The notes under the pieces are model-generated. The model worked only from the letters and a program-made list of their open reading frames with translations. It was not told where the DNA came from and did not search any database. Shown piece after piece: positions 43,853 through 51,426 of a stretch of 64,000 nucleotides of DNA (the stretch's first letter is position 1; each line of letters begins with the position of its first letter). The position numbers were made by a program, and so were the translations under genes. Source of the DNA: Pelagibius sp. Alg239-R121 (GTDB taxonomy: Bacteria; Pseudomonadota; Alphaproteobacteria; Kiloniellales; Kiloniellaceae); contig NZ_CAMZOF010000004.1 in the NCBI RefSeq assembly GCF_947331435.1, positions 248,001 through 312,000 on the forward strand. Direction: 5' to 3'.

Positions 43853-44368
43853 TCAATCGAACAGGCGATTGCCGTCGAACACGTCGCGTCCGTGGCGCAG
43901 ATCGATCAGATCGCGCCGGATGGACTGGACGAGCCGGAACAGCATCATGGAAAAACCGAGAGGCACGGCTGCCAGGAACCAGGCCTGGCTGATACGCAGG
44001 CCATGGGTGACGGAGCCGAACTTCAGCGAGGTCTGGACGGTTTCCAGCGACCAATAGACCGCAATCACCGCCAGGATCAGCGTGGCGAAGTCTCCGAAGA
44101 GGTAGATGACAGCCTTACCGCGCGGTGGCAGATAGTGCAGCAGCACGTCGATACGGATGTGGGCGCGCTCGCGCACCGCGGCCGAAGCACCGACCCATGC
44201 CAGATAGATGAAGGCGTAGCGGGCGATTTCCTCGCCCCAAATCGAGGAGTAGCTGAGTGTGAAGCGGCGGATGACCTCCATCGCGATTGTAACAACAATC
44301 GTCGAATAGAAGACCAGCAGCAGCCAACGTTCGCCGTTCCGATCCAGTTTCTGCAGGAAGCCGTTCAT
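43853..44368 (-). CDS. TRAP transporter small permease (DctQ type)
   Basis: A 171-residue protein with four hydrophobic helices; RWLLLVFYSTIVVTIAMEVIRRF, GEEIARYAFIYLAWVGASAA (the conserved W and EE/R pattern of DctQ helix 2), HIRIDVLLHYLP and QAWFLAAVPLGFSMMLFRLV define the family. It pairs with the following DctM protein. A GC-rich hairpin separates it from the binding-protein gene upstream. Confidence 0.95.
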   Translation of the reverse strand: MNGFLQKLDRNGERWLLLVFYSTIVVTIAMEVIRRFTLSYSSIWGEEIARYAFIYLAWVGASAAVRERAHIRIDVLLHYLPPRGKAVIYLFGDFATLILAVIAVYWSLETVQTSLKFGSVTHGLRISQAWFLAAVPLGFSMMLFRLVQSIRRDLIDLRHGRDVFDGNRLFD

Positions 44369-44427
44369 GCTGATTCTTTTCTCAAAGAAGCTCCGTATAT
44401 TTTAAGAAGCTTCATTCTAAAGAAAGC

Positions 44428-44472
44428 CGGCCGGCGGCGTTGCCTTCCCAAAGAAGGGGAGGCCGCCGGCCG
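44428..44472 (-). terminator. Strong hairpin between TRAP binding protein and membrane subunits
   Basis: CGGCCGGCGGC (44428-44438) pairs perfectly with GCCGCCGGCCG (44462-44472), and the interior CCTTCCC/GGGGAGG pairs with one mismatch. On the minus strand a short pyrimidine-rich stretch follows. This probably protects or limits the transcript so that the periplasmic binding protein is made in excess. Confidence 0.65.
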
Positions 44473-44489
44473 AAAGCGCATAGGTCAAA

Positions 44490-45662
44490 TCAGACGTCGT
44501 GGACGTAGAGACGGCCCTGCGTGTTGGCGGCTTCGAGCAGCTTGTCGAACGTAGCCTTGGAACCAGCCAGCTCGGTCTTGATGGCATCCCAGTCCGAGAG
44601 CTGATGTCCGGCCTTGGCGACCCACTGTTCCATTTCCGAGTCGTTGGGTGCATAGAACTGCACACCGGCTTTGGAAAGCTCCGCCATGGCGTAGGCGCGT
44701 GCACCCGGAACCTTGGCCAGGTTCTGTTGCGAAGTGATATCGCTGGCGAACTCGATGCTTTCCTGGATGTCTCCTGGCATTGAGTTGAACCACTCGAGAT
44801 TACAGGAATAGACCTGTGAATCCGGTACCGAGCGGTTGAAGGTGACCCAGGAGAGAATGTCCTTGAAGCCGAAGACGTTCAGCGCCTCGACCGAGGGATC
44901 CAATGCGTCGGCAACGCCTTGCTTGATTGCGGAGGGCGTCTCACCCCAGGCGACCGGCGTCGGGTTGGCGCCCAGCAGGCGGTAGAACTGCTGCAGGATC
45001 TTGGAGCCTGGAACACGGAACTTGATGCCACTCATCTGATCCGGCGTCTTGATTGGTCCGTCACCACCTTTACGCAACGCGACAACGCGTGGGTCGATGC
45101 AAACATACCAAAGTGGCTTGAAGCCCTTGGCTTCGACCTTGGGATTGATTTCACTTTTCCAGGCATCCGAAGTCACCAGGTTGATGAACTTCTGGTTCTC
45201 ACCGCACCAGTAGGGGACGTTGATCAGATCGACGGCCGGTGCGAAAGGCGCAAAGTTGGACAGCGAGTGCTGTGCGGCCTGGATAGTGCCTGCCTGAACT
45301 TTCTGGGCCAGTGCACCGCCTGCGCCAAGCTGTCCGCCCGGAGCCAGTTTCACATAAACCTGTCCGTTGGTCAGGTTTTGGATGTTCTCCTTGAAGTCCA
45401 ACTGCATGATTGGATAGCTGCGCGAGGCGCCCAGAATATAGGCGGTCGCGATGGTCATTGTATGTTTGGCGGCTTTTTTCCGATCGCCTTCTTCCTTGGC
45501 GGTCTGGGCCAGGGCTTCCGACGACATCAGCGTGCCGGCCGCGCCGGCTACCAGTGCCGTGGTAAAACCGAACTTGGCGGCGGTTTCAAAAAAGCGGCGG
45601 CGCTCAAGCGAACGCGGTGTTTCCTGTTTCGAATTGGATTGCGGGTTTTCTTCGTTCGACAT
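44490..45662 (-). CDS. TRAP transporter solute-binding protein (DctP type), Tat-exported
   Basis: The 390-residue protein begins with a long N-region carrying a twin-arginine motif (RRRFFETAAKFG) and a hydrophobic stretch ending ALA, so it is exported folded. The mature part has the DctP pattern: MTIATAYILGASRSYPIMQLDFKE, VYVKLAPGGQLGAGGALAQKV, KTPDQMSGIKFRVPGSKILQQFYRLLGANPTPVAW, EALNVFGFKDILSWV. The RVPG arginine usually contacts an acidic group on the ligand, consistent with a sulfonate or carboxylate. It is first of the transporter genes after the small membrane protein. Confidence 0.95.
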   Translation of the reverse strand: MSNEENPQSNSKQETPRSLERRRFFETAAKFGFTTALVAGAAGTLMSSEALAQTAKEEGDRKKAAKHTMTIATAYILGASRSYPIMQLDFKENIQNLTNGQVYVKLAPGGQLGAGGALAQKVQAGTIQAAQHSLSNFAPFAPAVDLINVPYWCGENQKFINLVTSDAWKSEINPKVEAKGFKPLWYVCIDPRVVALRKGGDGPIKTPDQMSGIKFRVPGSKILQQFYRLLGANPTPVAWGETPSAIKQGVADALDPSVEALNVFGFKDILSWVTFNRSVPDSQVYSCNLEWFNSMPGDIQESIEFASDITSQQNLAKVPGARAYAMAELSKAGVQFYAPNDSEMEQWVAKAGHQLSDWDAIKTELAGSKATFDKLLEAANTQGRLYVHDV

Positions 45663-45722
45663 CAGTTTCCTCCCTGGGAGTCGATTTTTTTGGACCCGTA
45701 TGCCATGTGTTGGCGGACCGGG

Positions 45723-45986
45723 TCAGTTGGCCGCTTCGCGTTGCAGAGCTGCAATCACGAAGCAGATGGCTGCGGCGATGAGAGTGAGGAACTCGCCCAC
45801 GTCACCGAGATTGATTGGAATGTTCACGTCTGTGGCGGTTGATAGTTTTCCGCTCAGCACATTCAGTGCGTAAACGCAGAAAAAAGCTGCCGATACCAGG
45901 AGCGCCCATCGTCCATCGCTTTTGTTCGGTGGCCTGCTCTGTGAGGGCGCATCTTGTTCGCTGCCCGCAGCGTCTGGTTTCGACAT
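45723..45986 (-). CDS. Small two-helix membrane protein leading the TRAP/hps operon
   Basis: An 87-residue protein of unknown function; GGAGG lies upstream of the chosen ATG (an upstream ATG would add 11 residues). The first 35 residues are polar (SKPDAAGSEQDAPSQSRPP) and two hydrophobic helices follow (WALLVSAAFFCVYALNVLSG and FLTLIAAAICFVIAALQ). It is the first gene after the LacI operator and is followed by the binding-protein gene after about 60 bases. Small 2-TM proteins are found at this position in some TRAP operons, possibly as accessory subunits; this one I cannot assign. Confidence 0.7.
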   Translation of the reverse strand: MSKPDAAGSEQDAPSQSRPPNKSDGRWALLVSAAFFCVYALNVLSGKLSTATDVNIPINLGDVGEFLTLIAAAICFVIAALQREAAN

Positions 45987-46044
45987 GCTTTCCTCCGGTA
46001 CCGAGCCAATTCCCGTCATAAAGAGAGTGACTCGGTTTTTGTTA

Positions 46045-46064
46045 AATGTAAGCGCTTACATTTT
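46045..46064. promoter_or_regulatory. 20-bp perfect palindrome, LacI-type operator
   Basis: The 20 bases are a perfect palindrome with core GTAAGCGCTTAC, the central CG and half-site pattern typical of LacI/GalR operators. It lies 58 bases upstream of the small membrane protein start and between the divergent hps operon and the LacI-family gene. Control of the transporter operon by the LacI protein is a strong inference from geometry. Confidence 0.85.
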
Positions 46065-46213
46065 TTTAACTAAACCATTGTTGTCATTCGCAAGTCAAGT
46101 CCATAAAGTTTTGATGCCCGATTGTCTGCAGGATTTCTACGCAAAAGCAGCGGTAACGCAGCAGTCCTGCTGGACCTTTGCGAACGGCCGGAACGCCGAG
46201 AAAATACAAACAA

Positions 46214-46227
46214 AAGAAAGCGCTTAC
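46214..46227. promoter_or_regulatory. Second LacI-type operator half-palindrome before the regulator gene
   Basis: GAAAGCGCTTAC at 46216-46227 differs by one base from the palindrome core at 46049-46060 and ends just before the regulator start codon. It is suited to autoregulation, and the two sites about 170 bases apart could support looping. Confidence 0.7.
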
Positions 46228-46232
46228 TAACC

Positions 46233-47255
46233 GTGACCGCGAAAGCCCCCACTCTAGAAGACGTTGCCCGAGAAGCAGGGGTGTCCACGGCGAGCGTGTC
46301 GCGTTATCTCAACATGCCGGAACTTGTCAGGCCGCAGCGCCGAGAAAAGATCGAGGCGGCCATTGCAGCTCTCGGCTACGTGCCGCACGGCGCCGCCCGT
46401 GCCCTGGCGTCGCAGCGAACCAGAACCATTGGTGCCGTGATTCCTACACTCGACAATGCGATCTTCGCGCGCGGGGTTCAGGCCTTTCAACATCGCCTGC
46501 ACTCGGACAACTTCACGCTGCTGCTGGCCAGCTTCGATTATGATCTCGAAGAAGAGGTCCGGCACGTGGATGCGCTGCTGACTCGAGGAGTGGATGCACT
46601 GCTCCTGGTCGGCTGTCTGCATACACCCAAGCTTTACGAGCGGCTCGACAAGATGGAGCTCCCCTATGTTCATACCTGGGCCTTCGACCGATCCGGTGCC
46701 AAGCCTTGCGTGGGGTTTGACAATCGTCTGGCGGCCAAGCGTGCCGCCAGCTATCTGATTGACATCGGCCATCAGGCGATTGCACTGGTAGTTGGAATCA
46801 CTGAAGGCAATGACCGGGCGACCGAACGCGCGCTTGGCGTGCGTGAAGCGCTGGAGGAGCGCGGCCTCGCGCTGCTGCCCGAATATTACCTGGAGAAAGC
46901 CTACGATGTAGCCGAGGGCCGCAGTGCCATGCGCCAGTTGCTGACCCAGGACGTGCCGCCGACCGCGGTAATCTGCGGCAACGACGTATTGGCCCTGGGG
47001 GCACTGCTCGAATGTCAGTCCCGTGGCGTGCCGGTGCCGGGAGAAATCTCGATCACCGGCTTCGATGACCTGCCGCTGACCTCTCACCTGCAGCCATCGC
47101 TGACCACACTTCATGTGCCTGCCGGCGAAATGGGGCGCCGGGCAGCCGAGTACCTGCTGGCTAGGTTGAGTGATGTGCCGATGCCGGATTCGACTGAACT
47201 GGAGGTGGGACTGCTCGTGCGGGGAACGACGGCGCCGCCGTCCCGTCGAAAATAG
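46233..47255 (+). CDS. LacI/GalR-family transcriptional regulator
   Basis: From the GTG used here the protein is 340 residues, the standard LacI length; the open frame extends 37 codons upstream across the operator, which is unlikely to be translated. The helix-turn-helix (APTLEDVAREAGVSTASVSRYLNMPELVRPQRREKI) and hinge (YVPHGAARALASQRT) are intact, followed by the periplasmic-binding-protein-like core (IGAVIPTLDNAIFARGVQ, CVGFDNRLAAKRAASYLIDIGH, AVICGNDVLALGALLECQSRGVPVPGEISITGFDDL). It most likely represses the divergent TRAP/hpsNOP operon and its own gene, with the substrate or a catabolite as inducer. Confidence 0.93.
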   Translation: MTAKAPTLEDVAREAGVSTASVSRYLNMPELVRPQRREKIEAAIAALGYVPHGAARALASQRTRTIGAVIPTLDNAIFARGVQAFQHRLHSDNFTLLLASFDYDLEEEVRHVDALLTRGVDALLLVGCLHTPKLYERLDKMELPYVHTWAFDRSGAKPCVGFDNRLAAKRAASYLIDIGHQAIALVVGITEGNDRATERALGVREALEERGLALLPEYYLEKAYDVAEGRSAMRQLLTQDVPPTAVICGNDVLALGALLECQSRGVPVPGEISITGFDDLPLTSHLQPSLTTLHVPAGEMGRRAAEYLLARLSDVPMPDSTELEVGLLVRGTTAPPSRRK

Positions 47256-47343
47256 GTCACTCGAAAACAGACTGCTTGAAAAAATCTCTCACTCTGCGAC
47301 GCTAACGGTGGACAAGGTTAGAGTTTTCGAGCGACGGGTCGTT

Positions 47344-48387
47344 ATGCCGGACAGTAAACCGCAAATTCCCGACGAGATGATCGCCAAGTGGCAGCGTGTG
47401 GTCGATATTCTTGCGCGTCTGCTGACCGTGCCTGCCGGCCTGATCATGAAGCGGGCCGATCCGAAGCATATGGTGTTCGTCAGTTCGGCCGGCGAAGGCA
47501 ACCCCTACGAGCCTGATCAGTCCTTTGATCTGAACACCGGCCTCTACTGCGACACGGTCATGGAGTCACGCGATCTGCTGGTCGTGCGCAATGCCCGCCT
47601 GGACCCGGAATGGGATCAAAATCCCGATCTCAAACACAACATGCTGTTCTATCTCGGACTTCCCCTGACATGGCCCGATGGGACGCTCTTCGGCACCATT
47701 TGTGTGCTGGACAGTAAGGAGAACGAAAAGGCCGTGGCCTACGCCGATCTGCTGTCCGAATTCAAGGAGGTGGTCGACAGCGATCTGAAATTCCTGATGG
47801 AAATAGCCGAGCGCAAACGTGTGCAGGGTGAACTACGACAGGCACACGATGAGTTGGAAACCCGTGTCGAAGCACGGACGCGGGAACTTGCGGCGACGAA
47901 CGAGGGGTTGAAGAAGGAAATCGCCAGCCGGAGGCGAGCTGAGAAAGCGCTGCTGAAACGCGAGGCTGAGCTGGAAGATACCAACACGGCGCTGAAGGTG
48001 TTGTTACAGCGTGTCGAAGACTCACGCGGTGACTTCGAGGAAAAGATCCTCTGGAACCTCGAAGAGCTGGTTTTGCCCTATCTTGAGAAACTGAAACGCG
48101 GCACGGCCAATGAACGGAACCGCTCGTATCTGGCTATCCTTGAGACCAACTTGAACGCCATTACCGAACCTTTTGCGAGCCGTTTGTCATCGAAGTTTTC
48201 CCGACTCACGCCTACCGAGGTTGAGATCGCCAAGTTAATCATGCAGGGGAAGACGACGAAGGAGATCGCTGAACTTCTGACCGTGGCCACCAGCACCGTC
48301 GACTTTCACCGCAACAACATTCGCAAGAAAGTCGGCCTCAACAGCGTGAAGGTCAATCTGCGCAGCTATCTCTCCTCGCTGCATTGA
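47344..48387 (+). CDS. GAF-domain LuxR-type transcriptional regulator
   Basis: A 347-residue protein: GAF domain at about 15-150 (RVVDILARLLTVPAGLIMKRA, TGLYCDTVMESRDLLVVRNA, LGLPLTWPDGTLFGTICVLD), a long coiled coil (about 155-245; ELETRVEARTRELAATNEGL) and a C-terminal LuxR-type helix-turn-helix (SRLTPTEVEIAKLIMQGKTTKEIAELLTVATSTVDFHRNNIRKKVGL). This layout is known for cytoplasmic regulators that respond to a small ligand or to a partner kinase. The ATG was chosen over an upstream start 58 codons earlier, which would overlap the LacI gene. An inverted repeat sits downstream before the next gene and may be its target. Confidence 0.9.
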   Translation: MPDSKPQIPDEMIAKWQRVVDILARLLTVPAGLIMKRADPKHMVFVSSAGEGNPYEPDQSFDLNTGLYCDTVMESRDLLVVRNARLDPEWDQNPDLKHNMLFYLGLPLTWPDGTLFGTICVLDSKENEKAVAYADLLSEFKEVVDSDLKFLMEIAERKRVQGELRQAHDELETRVEARTRELAATNEGLKKEIASRRRAEKALLKREAELEDTNTALKVLLQRVEDSRGDFEEKILWNLEELVLPYLEKLKRGTANERNRSYLAILETNLNAITEPFASRLSSKFSRLTPTEVEIAKLIMQGKTTKEIAELLTVATSTVDFHRNNIRKKVGLNSVKVNLRSYLSSLH

Positions 48388-48447
48388 AAACCGGTATTCG
48401 AGGCGTTGGTGTCTGTGCGTATTTCGTGTGCGCGGTAAATGCCTTAA

Positions 48448-48466
48448 TATGGGGATTTCCCCCATA
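48448..48466. promoter_or_regulatory. Inverted repeat upstream of the metallo-hydrolase gene
   Basis: TATGGGG (48448-48454) and CCCCATA (48460-48466) form a perfect 7-bp inverted repeat with a 5-base spacer, about 100 bases upstream of the next gene and 60 bases after the LuxR-type regulator. There is no T-run, so it is more likely a protein-binding site than a terminator. A second C-run (TATCCCCC) follows at 48468. Confidence 0.4.
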
Positions 48467-48569
48467 GTATCCCCCAGGTTTCCCAATCTGTTTCCGAATC
48501 AGCCCACCTGTTATCCTTACGGTAAGAGCGTCTGCTCGTAAAAAACGTTGCAAGGAGGTAGGGGAAACT

Positions 48570-49499
48570 ATGCGTGACAAATTGAAGTTTGGGACGATCA
48601 GCGCCATTGTGCTGGCTGGCGTCTCGTTCGGTGCTTTGTCAGCACTGGGAACCGGGCTGGACACCTGGAAATCAGGGAAGAACCATAACCGTATCATCCA
48701 GGTGCAGAATGAAGGTGGCGTCCAGGCGGACAGTGGCAAAGTTGGTGTCGCCTTTTACAGCAACTCCGCCTTCCAGATCACCTCGCCGCGCGGCATCACC
48801 GTGATGGTGGACCCCTGGCGGAACGATCCGTCTGGCGCCTGGGGGCTTTGGTATCGCCTGGACTTCCCGAAAGTCGAGGTCGACATTGGTATGTCGACCC
48901 ACGCGCATTTCGATCATGATGCCATCGACAAACTCGATGCGAACATGCTGCTCGACCGGATGGCGGGCAGCTTCCAGCTTGGTGACGTCAAGATTACCGG
49001 TATCGCCGACAAGCACCAGTGCGTGGCTCCCGGCATTGTTGCCTGGACCGACGCGGTCAAACAGTTCGAGGGCCGGGACAATGTCTGTCCGCCGACAAAT
49101 GCCCGCCATTTCGACAACACCATGTTCGTGATCGAAACCGGCGGCATGAAATTCCTGATGTGGGGCGACAATCGTCCAAACCCGCCGCAGGAAGTCTGGG
49201 ACCAGATCGGTCAGGTAGATGTGATCTTCGTGCCGGTCGACGGATCCCGGCATATTTTCGATTACCAGCAGGCCGATTCCGTGGTTGCCAAGGTGGGTGC
49301 AAAGCTTGCCATTCCGCATCACTATCTGGTGCCGGAAACGACTTTTTTTACATCGACCCTGCAACCGGCGACCGAGTGGGTGGATAGCCATTCGAACACC
49401 AAGCTGGACAAGCCTTCGATCGAGATCGCGGCGGCAGACCTGGATGGAAAGTCAGGCCACGTCTACTATTTCGGCTCGAACAACATGGTCAAAAACTGA
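48570..49499 (+). CDS. Exported metallo-beta-lactamase-fold hydrolase (UlaG-like)
   Basis: A 309-residue protein with an N-terminal signal or anchor (ISAIVLAGVSFGALSALGTG) and the MBL signature STHAHFDHDA (HxHxDH). Downstream ligands are present in KFLMWGDN (Asp) and IPHHYLVPE (His). AFYSNSAFQITSPRGITVMVDP is the UlaG/RomA-type start of the fold. Substrate is unknown; these proteins often act on lactones or phosphodiesters in the periplasm. AGGAGG precedes the ATG, and the next gene starts 21 bases after the stop, so the two are probably co-transcribed. Confidence 0.88.
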   Translation: MRDKLKFGTISAIVLAGVSFGALSALGTGLDTWKSGKNHNRIIQVQNEGGVQADSGKVGVAFYSNSAFQITSPRGITVMVDPWRNDPSGAWGLWYRLDFPKVEVDIGMSTHAHFDHDAIDKLDANMLLDRMAGSFQLGDVKITGIADKHQCVAPGIVAWTDAVKQFEGRDNVCPPTNARHFDNTMFVIETGGMKFLMWGDNRPNPPQEVWDQIGQVDVIFVPVDGSRHIFDYQQADSVVAKVGAKLAIPHHYLVPETTFFTSTLQPATEWVDSHSNTKLDKPSIEIAAADLDGKSGHVYYFGSNNMVKN

Positions 49500-49520
49500 C
49501 CCCCGGTTTCGTGTCTCCAG

Positions 49521-50816
49521 ATGGTCCTGAGTAGGATCTTATGTTCGGCAGATGGGTGGTGCGCTTGGCGCCCCACCCGCCTTACGTTGCTGTTTGCGCT
49601 GGTTGCCGGGTTGGCAGGGACGGCGGCCGCACATTTCAATCTCAACGTCAATATCCGGATTATCCATGTCGAGGAGCGTGCGGATGACCTGCGAGTATTG
49701 ATCCGTCTGCCCATGGCCTATCTGATTGCCGATAAGCTCGGGCCGGAACAGGCGGATGGTTCGCGGGCACCGGCACCTTATTCGACCAACAGCACTGAAG
49801 ATGAGGTTCTTGTCCATTACCTCGACGCAGAAGCTCTGCGGCGCGATCCTGGGGGACTGGCGAGCCTGATTGCAGAAGGCCACATTTTTCGCAGTGAGGG
49901 GCGGGCGCTGGTCCCGGAAATCGGTCGGTTGCGGGCTTATCCCGCCCTAAAGCAGGTTCCTTTCGCCACGCTTGAAGAAGCTGATACCGCACTAAAGGGC
50001 GAAGTCTATCCAGACGATTTCGAAGCGACCTATGTCGGCGACACCATCGTCGATGTGGAGATCATCTATCGCGCGCCCGAATCGCTTGAAAGCTACACAA
50101 TCGAGAGCACACTGGATCCTGGGTTGCCTGGACAGGAGGACACCGCGAACCTCGTGTTGATTCACGGTGCGGGCGATCCACTGATCTTTAGGGTTCGCGG
50201 CCTGATGGCGGAACCGCTGGAAGTATCGCGCTCACTGTTTGAAGCGTTCTTCACCTTTGTCAAGGAGGGCGTGCGACACATCCTGGAAGGTACGGATCAC
50301 GTTCTCTTTGTCTTCTGCCTCGTGCTTGGCGCGACCCTGTTGAAGGATCTGCTTTGGCGTATCACCGGCTTTACCGTTGGTCACAGCGTGACCCTGGCCC
50401 TCGGGTTTTTCGGTTTTGCGCCTAAGGCCGATTGGTTCGTGCCCCTGGTCGAAACCGGCATCGCCCTTTCGATCGTCTATGCGGCGGTGATTGCGATCAG
50501 TAAACAACAGCACGCAGGCACGATAGCGATCACGTCGCTGATCGGATTGCTGCACGGTCTGGGGTTCTCTTTCGTGCTGCGCGAGATCCTACAACTGGAT
50601 GCGCCTAATATCTGGCAGAGCTTGCTGGCCTTCAATGTCGGTGTCGAGGTTGGTCAAGTGGCGATCGCGCTCGTAGTCTGGCCATGTCTTTGGGCTCTGG
50701 CAAAATATCTGCCGACCCGTATGACTTTGGTGCGTGGCGCGCTTGCGCTTCCCTGCGTCGCCATCGCCGCCATCTGGATCGGTGAGCGCTCGGTGCTGTT
50801 TTTTGAGGCGCTATAG
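49521..50816 (+). CDS. HupE/UreJ-family membrane protein with large periplasmic domain
   Basis: The 431-residue protein has a signal peptide (LTLLFALVAGLAGTAAA), an extracytoplasmic beta-rich domain (about 40-235) and a C-terminal membrane domain of about six helices with the HupE/UreJ signatures EGVRHILEGTDHVLFVFCLVLG and TVGHSVTLALGFFG, plus LIGLLHGLGFSFVL. The His and Asp residues in these helices are thought to handle nickel or another metal in related proteins. No hydrogenase or urease genes are nearby, so a general metal or unknown transport role is possible. Confidence 0.85.
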   Translation: MVLSRILCSADGWCAWRPTRLTLLFALVAGLAGTAAAHFNLNVNIRIIHVEERADDLRVLIRLPMAYLIADKLGPEQADGSRAPAPYSTNSTEDEVLVHYLDAEALRRDPGGLASLIAEGHIFRSEGRALVPEIGRLRAYPALKQVPFATLEEADTALKGEVYPDDFEATYVGDTIVDVEIIYRAPESLESYTIESTLDPGLPGQEDTANLVLIHGAGDPLIFRVRGLMAEPLEVSRSLFEAFFTFVKEGVRHILEGTDHVLFVFCLVLGATLLKDLLWRITGFTVGHSVTLALGFFGFAPKADWFVPLVETGIALSIVYAAVIAISKQQHAGTIAITSLIGLLHGLGFSFVLREILQLDAPNIWQSLLAFNVGVEVGQVAIALVVWPCLWALAKYLPTRMTLVRGALALPCVAIAAIWIGERSVLFFEAL

Positions 50817-51426
50817 GGTCTTGACCCAAATAGTAAGCTTTTCCCCAGACAGGTAAGTGCGCCTTCAAGTGCTCTTGCCAGACTCAAGGGTTTCTTACAT
50901 GCGCTTGTTTCCTCACTTGAGACGAGGCTGGCTGTGCAACCAGTCCCACAAAGTATTCATCCTCGAGTACTTCTTGCGTGCTTAAGTATGGTTAACCGCT
51001 CGCAACGTTAGAATTTCTACATATAAATACTGAAATGATATCGTTATTATAGATTTATATATATAGATTCGTCGTTAAAGTTGTAAAATTTATATTCTTT
51101 GTACGCAGTTTATAAATTTGTGCTATTTTTATTACATCAATGTTGAGTTGATTTCTGATGCTTATTTCTGCAGTCGCCGGTAGTACTGTGCAGAATTATC
51201 TATTTTGTAGATATTGTTCTGCGTATCTGCATCTAGAGATTGACTTGTTGGGGAGCTGTACTTTCTGGTGCAGGGGTTTTCAAATGAGTTAACTGTCGAA
51301 AGTATCAGTGTGGCGACGATCTTTGTGAGGAGTGGTCGCATAATTTTGTGACGGGAAGGCAATGGCATTTACGAACCTTAAACAAAGGCATTTATGTTAA
51401 AATAGACATTCGGAAGTTGCGAAAGA
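50817..51426. other. AT-rich intergenic island
   Basis: Bases 51000-51170 are strikingly AT-rich compared with flanking coding sequence, with runs such as TTTATATATATAGATT, and no plausible gene. A 68-codon frame at 51162-51368 on the minus strand encodes a short hydrophobic N-terminus but has no homologue I recognise. The region probably contains the promoter of the PAS kinase cluster; the composition could also mark an old insertion. Confidence 0.5.

Noticed and set aside
51162-51368. 68-codon minus-strand frame resembling a small exported protein
   Set aside because: A short hydrophobic stretch follows the second Met, but there is no ribosome-binding site or known family; kept only as a note in the intergenic entry.
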